This document shows positions 1-8,427 of a DNA stretch of 64,000 nt, piece after piece. The first letter of the stretch is position 1; every line of letters starts with the position of its first letter. The position numbers and the translations under genes are program-made. The DNA is from RGIG1681 sp045648025 (GTDB lineage: Bacteria; Bacillota; Clostridia; Christensenellales; UBA1242): NCBI GenBank assembly GCA_045648025.1, contig JAZRNH010000045.1, positions 1 to 64,000 on the forward strand, in the 5' to 3' direction. Below the pieces are notes generated by a model, which worked only from the letters and a program-made list of their open reading frames with translations, had not been told where the DNA came from and ran no database searches.

Positions 1-22
1 CAGATACTAAGGAGAGTAAAAT

Positions 23-697
23 ATGAAGTTTTTTAATAATGGTTGGGACGAAGTTTTAGAAGATGAGTTTGAAAAACCATATTTTAAAGAATTGATGGAT
101 AAAGTTGATGATGAATATGAAAAGTACACTGTTTATCCGCCAAGAAACAAAGTTTTTTCTGCTTTAAAGCATTGTGATATAAAAGATGTAAAAGTTGTTA
201 TTTTGGGTCAGGACCCATATCATGAAGAGGGTCAAGCTCATGGTATGTGTTTTTCGGTTATGCCTGGTGTTGATGTTCCGCCATCTTTAAAAAACATTTA
301 CAAAGAAATTGCGGCTGAATATGGCTTTGAAGCTCCAAATCACGGATATCTTGTTTCTTGGTCTGACCAAGGTGTGCTTTTGTTAAACACAACACTCACA
401 GTTAGAGAACATCAAGCAAATTCGCATTCAACTTATGGTTGGCAAAAGTTCACTGACAGAGTTATTCAAGAGGTAAACAAACAAGAACAACCTGTTGTAT
501 TTTTGCTTTGGGGCAGAAATGCAATTGCAAAACAAAAGTTTATTGATGAAACAAAACATTTAGTTTTGACTTCTGCACATCCAAGTCCACTTTCTGCTTA
601 TCAAGGATTTTTGGGTAATGGACATTTTAAAAAGGCGAACGACTTTTTGAAAATGCAAAAAAGAAAAGAAATTAACTGGAAAATAGAAAATATTTAG
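23..697 (+). CDS. ung: Uracil-DNA glycosylase (family 1)
   Basis: Removes uracil from DNA by cleaving the N-glycosidic bond, starting base-excision repair in the cytoplasm. The 224-residue protein has the normal family-1 length. The catalytic water-activating motif GQDPYH lies at residues 62-67 (Asp64). The uracil-binding Asn is Asn122 in LLNTTLTV, and the DNA-intercalation motif HPSPLSA starts at His186. These positions match the E. coli enzyme almost exactly. The ATG is preceded by AAGGAGAG. The stop TAG overlaps the ribosome-binding site of the next gene 7 bp away, so the two are probably co-transcribed. Its promoter lies left of the window. Confidence 0.97.
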   Translation: MKFFNNGWDEVLEDEFEKPYFKELMDKVDDEYEKYTVYPPRNKVFSALKHCDIKDVKVVILGQDPYHEEGQAHGMCFSVMPGVDVPPSLKNIYKEIAAEYGFEAPNHGYLVSWSDQGVLLLNTTLTVREHQANSHSTYGWQKFTDRVIQEVNKQEQPVVFLLWGRNAIAKQKFIDETKHLVLTSAHPSPLSAYQGFLGNGHFKKANDFLKMQKRKEINWKIENI

Positions 698-704
698 GGG
701 ATAT

Positions 705-2132
705 ATGAAAAAATTTTTAGGGTTTATTTTTGCTATGATAATAAGCATAACTTCGGTTATGTTTAGTTTGTTTTGCCAAAATAAACCAAAAGAATCTGCT
801 TCTGCAGCTGCGGTTTATGGTTTTAGTGAAGATTCACTCACAAATAAGATAAACATTGCAAACCCAGTAGATTTAAATGCCTCATTTTTGGCAGATGCAA
901 AAGATAATGAATCTTTGTTTAAGGAAGATAACACTGGTTTAAGAAATGGAAAAGTTATTGTTCCAAAGACAGGTGATGCACACAATATTAAATCATCTTA
1001 TGACATTTCACCAATTGTATTTTCACCAAGTGATTCTGTTTATATGTGGATATTTATTCCAAATGAACATTTTTACGATTTGACAATTGAGTTTTCAATA
1101 TCAAGCACAAAATATATAAAATGGCACATTTCAAATATCAGGCTTGGAACAATGTTGGATGATGCCAAAATTGCTGATTTTAACTATGGTTGGAGATTGT
1201 TTGAGTTTTCAATGAACTCTGCAGAAATTAGCGGTGAAGTTTTAAATGATATGTCTTCACACACATTTAGAAGAATCACTATTTCATATTTAAATAACAA
1301 TGTTTATTATGAAGAAAAGGCTAACAACAATTTTCAAATTTATCATATTTACAAAGCAGATAGTTTTTCATCTGACAATAAAATTTTAGATTCTCAAAGC
1401 TATGTTGTTTATAAGTTTAAAAATTCGTTCTTAAAAAATGGCAAGTTTGTTATTAATGAAGAAATGAATTTTTACAATGTTCAAAATATGTTCGATTACT
1501 TTATTGTTGGCGATAACAATATTTATGAAACTGCAAACAGTGATTATATGTGGAAATTTAAAATTACAGATATAGATAAAAGGGAACATGAAAAGTTTAT
1601 CGGTGATAAATTCATTTTTGACAAATATGGAAATTATAAAGTAGAGTTTACTTTATATGAGTATAGAACAAGAGAAACTGTTGCTGTGTTTTATGAATCA
1701 CACACAATTTATGTTGATTATTTTCTTTTGGGTTCATTCACAAATGTAGATTTTAAATTTGAGATTGGAAAAATCACAAGAGTAACTTTTGACCTTGCGG
1801 ATTATTTTGAATCAGCAAAAGATCTTGTTGTTGAACTTGATGATAATTCGCTTGGAACAGTTGCATACTATGTAGAAAAAGGTGTTTGCTATATTGATGT
1901 TACAGCAGAAAAAACTGGCGAAGGAAAGATTATTGTTAAGTGTGAAGCGGCAGATCCGATTACAAAAGAAAAGAAAACTTATACTTGTTCAACAAAGTTT
2001 TCTATCACTGATCCAAACAAAAAACCTGCCTCAGAAGTGTTTTTATGGGTGATTTTGGGCATTTATGGGGTCGGAATTGCAACATTTCTTGTAATTTCAC
2101 TTGTAAAAGCAAGACGAACTAGTGTAAAATAG
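705..2132 (+). CDS. Secreted, C-terminally membrane-anchored protein of unknown function
   Basis: I do not recognise a family. The 475-residue protein has a lysine-rich N-terminus and a hydrophobic signal segment (residues about 5-25). A long polar region rich in aromatic and Asn residues follows, predicted to be beta-rich and extracellular. Near residues 447-469 a single hydrophobic segment precedes a positive tail (KARRTSVK), so the protein is probably anchored with its body outside. The same plan (signal, beta-rich ectodomain, C-terminal helix, KAR tail) occurs in the 757-residue protein at 29,005. It sits between ung and an HtrA-like protease, suggesting a surface role; this is inference only. 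Confidence 0.75.
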   Translation: MKKFLGFIFAMIISITSVMFSLFCQNKPKESASAAAVYGFSEDSLTNKINIANPVDLNASFLADAKDNESLFKEDNTGLRNGKVIVPKTGDAHNIKSSYDISPIVFSPSDSVYMWIFIPNEHFYDLTIEFSISSTKYIKWHISNIRLGTMLDDAKIADFNYGWRLFEFSMNSAEISGEVLNDMSSHTFRRITISYLNNNVYYEEKANNNFQIYHIYKADSFSSDNKILDSQSYVVYKFKNSFLKNGKFVINEEMNFYNVQNMFDYFIVGDNNIYETANSDYMWKFKITDIDKREHEKFIGDKFIFDKYGNYKVEFTLYEYRTRETVAVFYESHTIYVDYFLLGSFTNVDFKFEIGKITRVTFDLADYFESAKDLVVELDDNSLGTVAYYVEKGVCYIDVTAEKTGEGKIIVKCEAADPITKEKKTYTCSTKFSITDPNKKPASEVFLWVILGIYGVGIATFLVISLVKARRTSVK

Positions 2133-2164
2133 ACTTGAGAGAATATATCTACAAGGGGGTTTCA

Positions 2165-3448
2165 ATGAGCTACATAGAAGGCTATGAAGACAACTATTCT
2201 AGCAACAAGATACCTTATGATGATATACCAATTTCAAGGCGACCACCGAGAAAAAAACCGCAAAGGGTCTCGGTTTCAAGCTTTAAAATTTTGGTGTCAA
2301 TAGTTGCTGTAATGTTTATAGTGAATATTGGGCTATGTATAGCTTTGGTTTATCATGCAAAACATGCTGTAGTTAAAGATGTTGTTGTTAACAATAACAA
2401 CATAACAGCCGTTGGCGATTCTGCGATTGCAGTTGCTGCAGACACTGCTTGGTGGAGTTCTGTGTGTGTCGCTGCAGGTGGCTCTTGCTATAATGAAACC
2501 ACTTTTTATAAAAATACAATAAGCCGTGGTTCAGGTGTTATATATAAAATTGACGAAAAAAATTCTGTGGCTTATATTATAACCTGCAACCATGTCATTG
2601 AAGGACATGACAAATATTATATAATGCTTCCTAGTATGTTAAAGCCACTTGTTGCTGAAAAAGTGGGTGGTTCAAAACATTATGATGTTGCAGTTTTAAA
2701 AGTAGAATATTCAATCAACACATTTGATAGTTGTACACAAATTCAAATTGCAGATAGCACATTTTCAACAATAGGTGAAACTGTTCTTGCTGTTGGAAAC
2801 TCACTTTCTGGTGGTCTTAGTGTTACCACTGGTATCATTTCAAGAATTAACACAATGATTGAAGTTGAAGGAAATGATTTTGATTCAAGAGAAATTCAAA
2901 CAGATGCTGCAATCAATCCAGGAAACTCTGGTGGGGGCCTTTTTAACAATGAAGGCAAGTTTGTTGGTCTTGTTAATGCAAAACTCAACACAACACAATC
3001 TGGAAGTTCAAATATAACTGTTGCCGGAACTGCTTTTGCAATTCCAAGCAAATTGGTTATTTCGTTAGTTGATAGTATGATTTATTATGAAGGTTCGCCA
3101 AAGTGTATCAATCTTGGTGTTGACTTTTTCCACGATGCAGAGGTGGGTCCAAATCCTGAAATTGTTAACGGAAAACAAATTATAACATACAAGGTTAGGG
3201 CAGCTGCACCAAAATCAGCTTCACTTGCCGAAGATGGCGGAATTCAAAAGAATGATGTTATTAAAAAAGTAAAATTTACTGACATTTTTGGAAATGAACA
3301 AGAAGTTAATATTTATAACAAATATTCATTCGAAGATATTAAATTTATAATCAAGAAAGACACAGTTGTAACATTTTATGTTGAAAGGTCATTTGTTAAT
3401 GGTCTTAAAGAGATTAATATTGCATATACAAGTTCTATAACTTATTAA
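2165..3448 (+). CDS. Membrane-anchored HtrA/DegP-like serine protease
   Basis: Trypsin-like surface protease, probably for quality control of misfolded exported proteins. I chose the ATG at 2165 (427 residues) because AAGGGGG lies about six bases upstream; the TTG at 2135 has no ribosome-binding site. A basic proline-rich cytoplasmic head (residues 25-35) leads to one membrane helix at about 41-63. The catalytic triad is visible: His143 in ITCNHVIEG, Asp174 in HYDVAVLKV and Ser255 in NPGNSGGGLF. The C-terminal 100 residues resemble one PDZ domain, less certainly. It follows the preceding surface protein by 32 bp and is likely in the same operon. Confidence 0.92.
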   Translation: MSYIEGYEDNYSSNKIPYDDIPISRRPPRKKPQRVSVSSFKILVSIVAVMFIVNIGLCIALVYHAKHAVVKDVVVNNNNITAVGDSAIAVAADTAWWSSVCVAAGGSCYNETTFYKNTISRGSGVIYKIDEKNSVAYIITCNHVIEGHDKYYIMLPSMLKPLVAEKVGGSKHYDVAVLKVEYSINTFDSCTQIQIADSTFSTIGETVLAVGNSLSGGLSVTTGIISRINTMIEVEGNDFDSREIQTDAAINPGNSGGGLFNNEGKFVGLVNAKLNTTQSGSSNITVAGTAFAIPSKLVISLVDSMIYYEGSPKCINLGVDFFHDAEVGPNPEIVNGKQIITYKVRAAAPKSASLAEDGGIQKNDVIKKVKFTDIFGNEQEVNIYNKYSFEDIKFIIKKDTVVTFYVERSFVNGLKEINIAYTSSITY

Positions 3449-3463
3449 AGTTTAGATATTTTG

Positions 3464-3492
3464 TTGCAAAACATTGCAAATTATGCTATTAT
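3464..3492 (+). promoter_or_regulatory. Promoter for acyl carrier protein gene
   Basis: TTGCAA at 3464-3469 and TATTAT at 3487-3492 are separated by 17 bases and lie 26 bases before the acpP start codon. It begins right after the protease stop, so the acyl carrier protein can be expressed on its own. Confidence 0.6.
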
Positions 3493-3517
3493 AAAATTAG
3501 GTTTTGGAGGAGTTATT

Positions 3518-3757
3518 ATGGAAAAAAAGAACATTACTGAAAAAGTTACAGAAATTATTGCAAATCAACTTTCAGTTGCAGAAGATAAAATTAAGGGTGA
3601 CACAAATATCGCAGAAGAACTTGGTGCTGATTCACTTGATTTAGTTGAAATTTTAATGTCTTTAGAAGATGAATTTGGAATTTCTATTCCAGATGAAGCT
3701 ATTCCTAACATTAAAACAATCAACGATATTGTTGCTTTTATCGAAGATAATAAATAG
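3518..3757 (+). CDS. acpP: Acyl carrier protein
   Basis: Carries growing fatty acyl chains on a phosphopantetheine arm during fatty acid synthesis. The ATG at 3518 (79 residues) follows TTGGAGGAG. An in-frame upstream start at 3461 would lie inside the promoter and is rejected. The attachment motif GADSLDLVE places the modified serine at Ser39, as in the family, and the four-helix acidic pattern is complete. No other fatty-acid genes are beside it, so it is a stand-alone acp transcription unit with its own promoter and terminator. Confidence 0.95.
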   Translation: MEKKNITEKVTEIIANQLSVAEDKIKGDTNIAEELGADSLDLVEILMSLEDEFGISIPDEAIPNIKTINDIVAFIEDNK

Positions 3758-3763
3758 TTTTTT

Positions 3764-3792
3764 AAAGAGTGTCAATTTGACACTCTTTTTTG
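3764..3792 (+). terminator. Intrinsic terminator after acpP
   Basis: AAAGAGTGTCAA pairs with TTGACACTCTTT across a very short loop, followed by a run of T. Confidence 0.85.
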
Positions 3793-3905
3793 TTGCAAAA
3801 AATTATTTTTTTAAATTTGTCAGAAAATTGTATATTTTCTTAATATTGTAATAAAATATAAAAATAAAAATTTTGTTAAACTAGTTTACAAATGTATAAA
3901 TTTAG

Positions 3906-3911
3906 TATAAT
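3906..3911 (+). promoter_or_regulatory. -10 element for zinc-ribbon acidic protein gene
   Basis: Perfect TATAAT 31 bases upstream of the chosen start codon. A weak -35 candidate (GTTTAC, 3884-3889) lies 16 bases upstream. Confidence 0.45.
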
Positions 3912-3942
3912 ATATGAGCAATATAAAGCAAAGGAGCAATTT

Positions 3943-4503
3943 ATGGCAAAAAAATACATTAAATGTCCTAGATGTGAACTTAATTATATTTTAGAAGGCG
4001 AAGATTATTGCAATGTTTGCAAAAATGAAATGAAACATCACTCAGAATCTGATTATGATGATGACCTTTTAGATTTTGATGATATGGATTTGTGTCCTGT
4101 TTGTGGTCAAAATTATATTAGAGAAGACCAATCAATGTGTGATGAGTGCAAAAAGAAAAGAAACGGTGGTTCTGATTCAAAAGATTGGGATGATGATAAT
4201 TCTGCATCACCAATTTCTGATATTGATGGAGACGATGAAGATGATGACGATTACAACCCAGGATTCAGTGAAATTGATGAAAATGGTGAAGAGATTGATC
4301 CATTTAAAGAAACTTCGCTCTTAGATGATGATTCTCCAATTGATTTTGCAGCAGAAGAAGATGATGATCTTGATGATGAAATTGTTGAAACATTAAAAGA
4401 TGATTTTGAAGTTGTTGAAGCATCTGACGATGATGAAGAAGATGATGAAGATGAAGATGACGACTATGACTTTGATGATGATATGCTTGGAAAAAAGAAA
4501 TAA
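3943..4503 (+). CDS. Twin zinc-ribbon protein with long acidic tail
   Basis: Function unknown. The start at 3943 (186 residues) follows AAAGGAGC; an upstream in-frame ATG at 3892 precedes the -10 box and is rejected. Two near-identical zinc-binding units stand at the N-terminus: C8-x2-C11 with C23-x2-C26, and C51-x2-C54 with C66-x2-C69. Both have the pattern CPxC-x-x-NYI-x-E...C-x-x-C. The rest (about residues 75-186) is dominated by Asp and Glu and is probably disordered. Such proteins can bind basic partners or nucleic-acid machinery, but nothing here identifies the target. Confidence 0.8.
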   Translation: MAKKYIKCPRCELNYILEGEDYCNVCKNEMKHHSESDYDDDLLDFDDMDLCPVCGQNYIREDQSMCDECKKKRNGGSDSKDWDDDNSASPISDIDGDDEDDDDYNPGFSEIDENGEEIDPFKETSLLDDDSPIDFAAEEDDDLDDEIVETLKDDFEVVEASDDDEEDDEDEDDDYDFDDDMLGKKK

Positions 4504-4518
4504 TATATAATAGTAAAA

Positions 4519-4546
4519 AAACACCGAAAATTCGGTGTTTTTTTTA
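4519..4546. terminator. Bidirectional terminator between convergent genes
   Basis: ACACCGAA/TTCGGTGT hairpin with an A run on the left and a T run on the right. It serves both the zinc-ribbon gene (+) and veg (-). Confidence 0.85.
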
Positions 4547-4789
4547 TTAATTCATATTAAGTTCACTAATCACAACATCTCCGCACAAAACTTCGGTGTA
4601 TGAGTATGATAATGGGCTTTTTCCTTCGCCAATGTTTACAGTGAAAATGCTAGGATATACATTTTCAATGATTCCTTGATATTTTTCAATTCTTTTTCTT
4701 CCTTTGTTGATTTCCATTGAAATATTAGAGCCTTTTAACCTTTCAATTTCTTCAATGACTGTTGAAACAGAATAATTTACTTTTCTCAT
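4547..4789 (-). CDS. veg: Veg family protein
   Basis: The 80-residue protein is typical of Veg, a small conserved Firmicutes protein; in B. subtilis it is abundant and has been linked to biofilm gene expression. Diagnostic stretches are the N-terminal helix (residues 8-20), a basic central KGRKRIEKYQG, and a beta-rich C-terminus with SYSYTEVLCG. The ATG is preceded by GCGAGG. In Bacillus veg lies beside ksgA; here it is about 9 kb from ksgA, so the old neighbourhood has been rearranged but not dispersed. Confidence 0.9.
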   Translation of the reverse strand: MRKVNYSVSTVIEEIERLKGSNISMEINKGRKRIEKYQGIIENVYPSIFTVNIGEGKSPLSYSYTEVLCGDVVISELNMN

Positions 4790-4894
4790 ATTTTAACCTC
4801 GCATAAATAGATTTTTGCCATTAATTATAATTTTATTCAATTAAGTCATATTTGATTTTGATGGTTAATACACTATTTCTAGTGGGGGATATTT

Positions 4895-6364
4895 ATGGAA
4901 AATTTAGTTGTTTATGCGAAGAAGAAAATTAACATTGAAAAATTTGATACTGCGGCAAAAATTACCGCTGCTAGTGATATCAAATCAATATTAACAGTAA
5001 CTGCAAGATCAGTTATTACAACCGTTGAACAGGTAAATACAGCCTTAACAATTGGTGGAAAAGTTGTTGTTACGGCAATATATTTGACAGGCGAAAATGA
5101 AATTTCGTCAGCCGAAACAGTGGTTGATTTTACTCAAAAACAAGTATTAAAAACAGCTTTAAAAGACATTGTTGCAAGTGACGAAGTTTTTGTTAAAGTT
5201 GATGCAATTTCAGGAACAGAAATCTTGTGTTCTGTCACACATAATACCCATATTTTCGGCATTTATGAGCATAAAATTGCAGATTTTGTTGGTGAGAACA
5301 CAGCTCTTGTTTTGAATAATAAAGCATTTAATTCATTAAAATTTGTTGATTCACCAGCAGAGTCTTTTGTGGTTGCAGAAGAGGTTGAAAGCAATATTTC
5401 TGCCACTCAAATTTTGGCGGCTAATGCAGTGGTTATTGATTCTACAATTGCAGCGGCAGCAGAAAAAGTTGTGATTCAAGGAAAGGTGCTTGTTTCGGCA
5501 ATTTACAAAGATGGTGAGTCAATTCAAGAACTTTCAAAACAATTTGAGTTTAAGCAAGAAATTGCATCGACAGCAGTTGTTCCTAATATGATTGCAGAAT
5601 CAAATATTTCTGTTAAATCGGTGACTGTTACTGCGGAAGAAAAAGAAGGAAAAACAAACTTAATTTATGCAATTGAACTTTTTGCAAAACCATATGTTTA
5701 TGAAGAAGAAACTTATGTTGTTGCTAGTGATATGTTTTCATTAGAAAGTGATATTGAAAATATCTATGATTTTTTGGAATTAAAAAATTATAAGTCAACG
5801 GAAACAGTTTCAGATGTTTTGGTAAGTTCAACTGATATTTCAAATATTGAAAATCTTGATGATATACTAGGTGTTTATTCAATTTCTGCAACTGCTGATA
5901 ATATTATTAAAAATGGCGATAGTGGAATTATTGAAGGTAATTTTTTGGCTGTTGCAATTTATAAATCAAATGACGAAGTTAAAAAGCTTGATATTAAAAC
6001 AGCAATAAAAGTTGAATTTGCACCGCAAGGTGATGATTTTGAAATTGATTCATTGTCTGCTGAAATTTCTTCATTTAAGGTAAAAGCTGGAAGGGAGTTA
6101 GAAATTGCAATTAAGCTGTATGCAGAAGTTTCAAATTATGAAATATTGTCAGCTTCTTATGTAAAATCTTTTGAAATTAAAGGCGAAAAACCAAAAAATA
6201 ATGGGGGAATCAAGGTTTATGTTGCAAGTAGTGGAGAAACTGTTTTTGATATTGCAAAAACACTCTCTGTTAGACCAGAAATCATTGAAGAGCAAAATGA
6301 AATTGATTCTGTTTTTGAGCAAGGTCAAAAGATATTTGTATATTCGCCAATTAATTTATTATAA
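4895..6364 (+). CDS. SPOCS (DUF3794) repeat protein with C-terminal LysM
   Basis: This 489-residue protein carries tandem SPOCS/DUF3794-type beta domains (roughly residues 30-130, 165-270 and 300-420). One LysM peptidoglycan-binding domain follows at about 435-485, recognisable from GETVFDIAKTLSV and the closing FEQGQKIFVY. In clostridia this architecture belongs to proteins linked to the spore coat or cortex envelope. There is no signal peptide, as expected for a protein assembled on a forespore from the mother-cell cytoplasm. It starts at an ATG after GTGGGGG. With spmA/spmB it argues for a sporulating lineage or one that has kept sporulation relics. Confidence 0.85.
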   Translation: MENLVVYAKKKINIEKFDTAAKITAASDIKSILTVTARSVITTVEQVNTALTIGGKVVVTAIYLTGENEISSAETVVDFTQKQVLKTALKDIVASDEVFVKVDAISGTEILCSVTHNTHIFGIYEHKIADFVGENTALVLNNKAFNSLKFVDSPAESFVVAEEVESNISATQILAANAVVIDSTIAAAAEKVVIQGKVLVSAIYKDGESIQELSKQFEFKQEIASTAVVPNMIAESNISVKSVTVTAEEKEGKTNLIYAIELFAKPYVYEEETYVVASDMFSLESDIENIYDFLELKNYKSTETVSDVLVSSTDISNIENLDDILGVYSISATADNIIKNGDSGIIEGNFLAVAIYKSNDEVKKLDIKTAIKVEFAPQGDDFEIDSLSAEISSFKVKAGRELEIAIKLYAEVSNYEILSASYVKSFEIKGEKPKNNGGIKVYVASSGETVFDIAKTLSVRPEIIEEQNEIDSVFEQGQKIFVYSPINLL

Positions 6365-6368
6365 ATAA

Positions 6369-6397
6369 TTTACAAAACTGTTCAAATGTGTTAAAAT
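6369..6397 (+). promoter_or_regulatory. Promoter for Rho-like gene
   Basis: TTTACA (6369-6374), a 17-base spacer and TAAAAT (6392-6397), 24 bases before the ATG at 6422. Confidence 0.55.
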
Positions 6398-6421
6398 TAT
6401 TCATAGATAGAGGGAAAATTT

Positions 6422-7435
6422 ATGGGTAAAAACACAGAAAGAAACACACGAAATGTTGATGAAAATATTTATAATCAAAAATCGTTGTATTTGCTTAATA
6501 TTAAAGAACTTAGAGATATAGGCAGAAAGCTTTCTGTTCCGTCTCCAACAACAATGAAAAAGCAAGAGCTTGTTGACTATATTTTAAATGTTGTTTATGG
6601 CAGGGTGAAAGTGCCTTCAAGAAGCAATTATGGCAGACCGTCTGTGAGAGATTTTGATATGAACAAATATGTAAACAAAATCAAGAAAAATTCAGATCTT
6701 ACAGACGAACTTTTAAATTTAAAATTAGATGATTTTTCAGAGTATGATATTGGCTCACTCAAAGTTGCTTCGCCAAAACCTATTGATAGCGAAATACAAA
6801 CCAGATATTTTGTTATTGAAGATGATAAACATTATCTAAGAGTTCATAGTTTTATTCCATCTGAAAATGATATTGAAATTTCTAAATCAGTGGCATTTAA
6901 ATATAATCTTGAAAACTACGATGTTTTAGAAGTTAAAGTTGAAGATAAAATGTATAAAATTGTTTCAATTAACGGGGTTGTGGTTGAACATAAATTTGAT
7001 GAATTAAATATAGAAAATGAAATTGTAGAAGCGGAAAACAAAAAGTTTTTTTACATTCGCACAAAAGAAGAAATTGATGAATTGGTTAAGACTATTGATG
7101 AAAAAACAGCTGTATTGGGTTTAAAAACTGTTATTTTTGCAACAAAAAAACACGAAGGACTTCGTGCTGATGTTGTTGAATATAACATTGGTGACTGTTC
7201 AAAAATGTATAAATGCTTGATGCAGTTTATTGCAAAACTTGAAAAGTTGGCTTATGATGGTGAAGATGTTGTTGCTTTGATTGAATCATTTGATGATATC
7301 TATCAAATGTTTGAATCTATGGATGAATCTGTTTCTGAAAGAGCCAAAACAACAATTAATGAAACAATAAACAAGTTTATTGCAGTAGGAAATGAATTGT
7401 ATTCATTTAAAATTCAAAATACAAAAAATTATTAA
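6422..7435 (+). CDS. Rho-like protein lacking the ATP-binding loop
   Basis: The 337-residue protein has a Rho N-terminal helical domain at about 22-62 (LNIKELRDIGRKL then TMKKQELVDYIL). A segment at about 118-185 follows the Rho RNA-binding fold: FLR-like YLRVHSFIPSENDIEIS, then KYNLENYDVLEVKV. In true Rho the ATPase domain follows with a Walker A loop. Here the next 150 residues still resemble Rho in places (DVVALIESFDDIYQMF against the Walker B region) but no GxxxxGKT is present. It is probably a nucleic-acid-binding relative without helicase activity; the alignment is by eye. The start follows GAGGG and the gene has its own promoter. Confidence 0.6.
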   Translation: MGKNTERNTRNVDENIYNQKSLYLLNIKELRDIGRKLSVPSPTTMKKQELVDYILNVVYGRVKVPSRSNYGRPSVRDFDMNKYVNKIKKNSDLTDELLNLKLDDFSEYDIGSLKVASPKPIDSEIQTRYFVIEDDKHYLRVHSFIPSENDIEISKSVAFKYNLENYDVLEVKVEDKMYKIVSINGVVVEHKFDELNIENEIVEAENKKFFYIRTKEEIDELVKTIDEKTAVLGLKTVIFATKKHEGLRADVVEYNIGDCSKMYKCLMQFIAKLEKLAYDGEDVVALIESFDDIYQMFESMDESVSERAKTTINETINKFIAVGNELYSFKIQNTKNY

Positions 7436-7698
7436 TTTGAAACGGTTGCATTTTCAATTATAAATTTATCAAAATCAATCGATTCAATAAAATCTCTTGG
7501 CAAAAAAGTTGCTGTATTAAAGTCCACATAATTTGTTATGTGGCTTTTTAATATTGCAGGGGTGGGAATATCAATTTCGTGACACATTTTTTCAATGTGA
7601 AAATGAAATTTTTCCTCAACAAAATTATCAATACTTTCATAAATATAAGACCTTGTGATTTTTCCATCAACAACGGTTCTTGCCCAAATTCTAATCAT
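7432..7698 (-). CDS. Conserved small protein of unknown function
   Basis: The 88-residue protein begins MIRIWARTVVDGKI and has a central CHEIDIPTPAILKSHI stretch. The composition is that of a compact cytoplasmic protein with no membrane segment. I believe similar small proteins exist in other clostridia but know no function. It converges on the Rho-like gene, overlapping its end by four bases, so the two mRNAs are antisense at their 3' ends. The start codon is followed by well-ordered coding sequence and preceded by GAGG on the minus strand. Confidence 0.7.
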   Translation of the reverse strand: MIRIWARTVVDGKITRSYIYESIDNFVEEKFHFHIEKMCHEIDIPTPAILKSHITNYVDFNTATFLPRDFIESIDFDKFIIENATVSN

Positions 7699-7764
7699 TT
7701 TTTTACCTCAATAAGATGATATCAAACTCAAAAAAATTAATCAAGTAAAAACATTTTGAAAATG

Positions 7765-7793
7765 TTGACATGGTTAAACTTTTGTAATATAAT
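7765..7793 (+). promoter_or_regulatory. Consensus promoter for greA
   Basis: Perfect TTGACA (7765-7770), a 17-base spacer and perfect TATAAT (7788-7793); this implies strong constitutive transcription. Confidence 0.85.
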
Positions 7794-7840
7794 ACACTCA
7801 AATTTTTGAAAGCAATAATTTTTGCTTGAAAGGAGGCCGT

Positions 7841-8308
7841 ATGGCAGAATTGTTTATCACAGCTGAAGGAAAGGCTGAAAAAGAAGAAAGATTAAGATAT
7901 TTAAAAAATGAAAAAAGACCAGAAGTTTTAGAAAAACTTAAAGTTGCTAGAGACTTTGGTGACCTTAGTGAAAATTCTGAATATGATGCAGCAAAAAAAG
8001 AACAATCAATTGTTGAAACAGAAATTGCTTCAATTGAAGAAACATTGAGAAAAGCAAAGATTATTGACAGCAGCGATGTTGCAAAAGATGTTGTTGGTGT
8101 TGGAAACACTGTAACTGTTTATGATATGGATTTTGCAGAAGAAGTTACATATAAAATTGTTGGTGTTATTGAAAGTGATCCAGACAGAAACTTGGTTTCA
8201 AATGAGTCACCAATCGGCAGCAGTTTGATGGGTAAAAAGGTTGGAGATATTGTTTCAATCACAACTCCTGGTGGTGTTATTGAAATGAAGATTTTGAAAA
8301 TTTCTTAA
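7841..8308 (+). CDS. greA: Transcription elongation factor GreA
   Basis: Rescues backtracked RNA polymerase by stimulating cleavage of the nascent transcript. The start at 7841 (155 residues) follows AAAGGAGG; the in-frame ATG at 7826 is upstream of that site and is rejected. The N-terminal coiled coil carries the family signature with RDFGDLSENSEYDAAKKEQ near residues 39-57, whose acidic tip enters the polymerase channel. The C-terminal half is the FKBP-like domain (SNESPIGSSLMGKKVGD). Length is normal for the family. The gene stands alone between a consensus promoter and a terminator. Confidence 0.97.
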   Translation: MAELFITAEGKAEKEERLRYLKNEKRPEVLEKLKVARDFGDLSENSEYDAAKKEQSIVETEIASIEETLRKAKIIDSSDVAKDVVGVGNTVTVYDMDFAEEVTYKIVGVIESDPDRNLVSNESPIGSSLMGKKVGDIVSITTPGGVIEMKILKIS

Positions 8309-8315
8309 AATGACA

Positions 8316-8347
8316 AGGCATAGCAAAAATAAAAGCTATGTCTTTTT
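8316..8347 (+). terminator. Terminator after greA
   Basis: GGCATAGC and GCTATGTC form a stem around an A-rich loop, followed by TTTTTT. Confidence 0.75.
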
Positions 8348-8382
8348 TATTGCATAAAATTGTTTGCGATTTTGTTTATTTC

Positions 8383-8411
8383 TTGACATTTTGAGGGCTT
8401 TCTATTACGAT
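8383..8411 (+). promoter_or_regulatory. Promoter for holB operon
   Basis: TTGACA (8383-8388), a 17-base spacer and TACGAT (8406-8411), just upstream of the holB ribosome-binding site AGAGGGA. Confidence 0.6.
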
Positions 8412-8427
8412 ATAAAAAGAGGGATAT

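Noticed and set aside
3461..3517. Upstream extension of acyl carrier protein
   Set aside because: The extra residues would be encoded by the promoter itself; the true start has a perfect ribosome-binding site.
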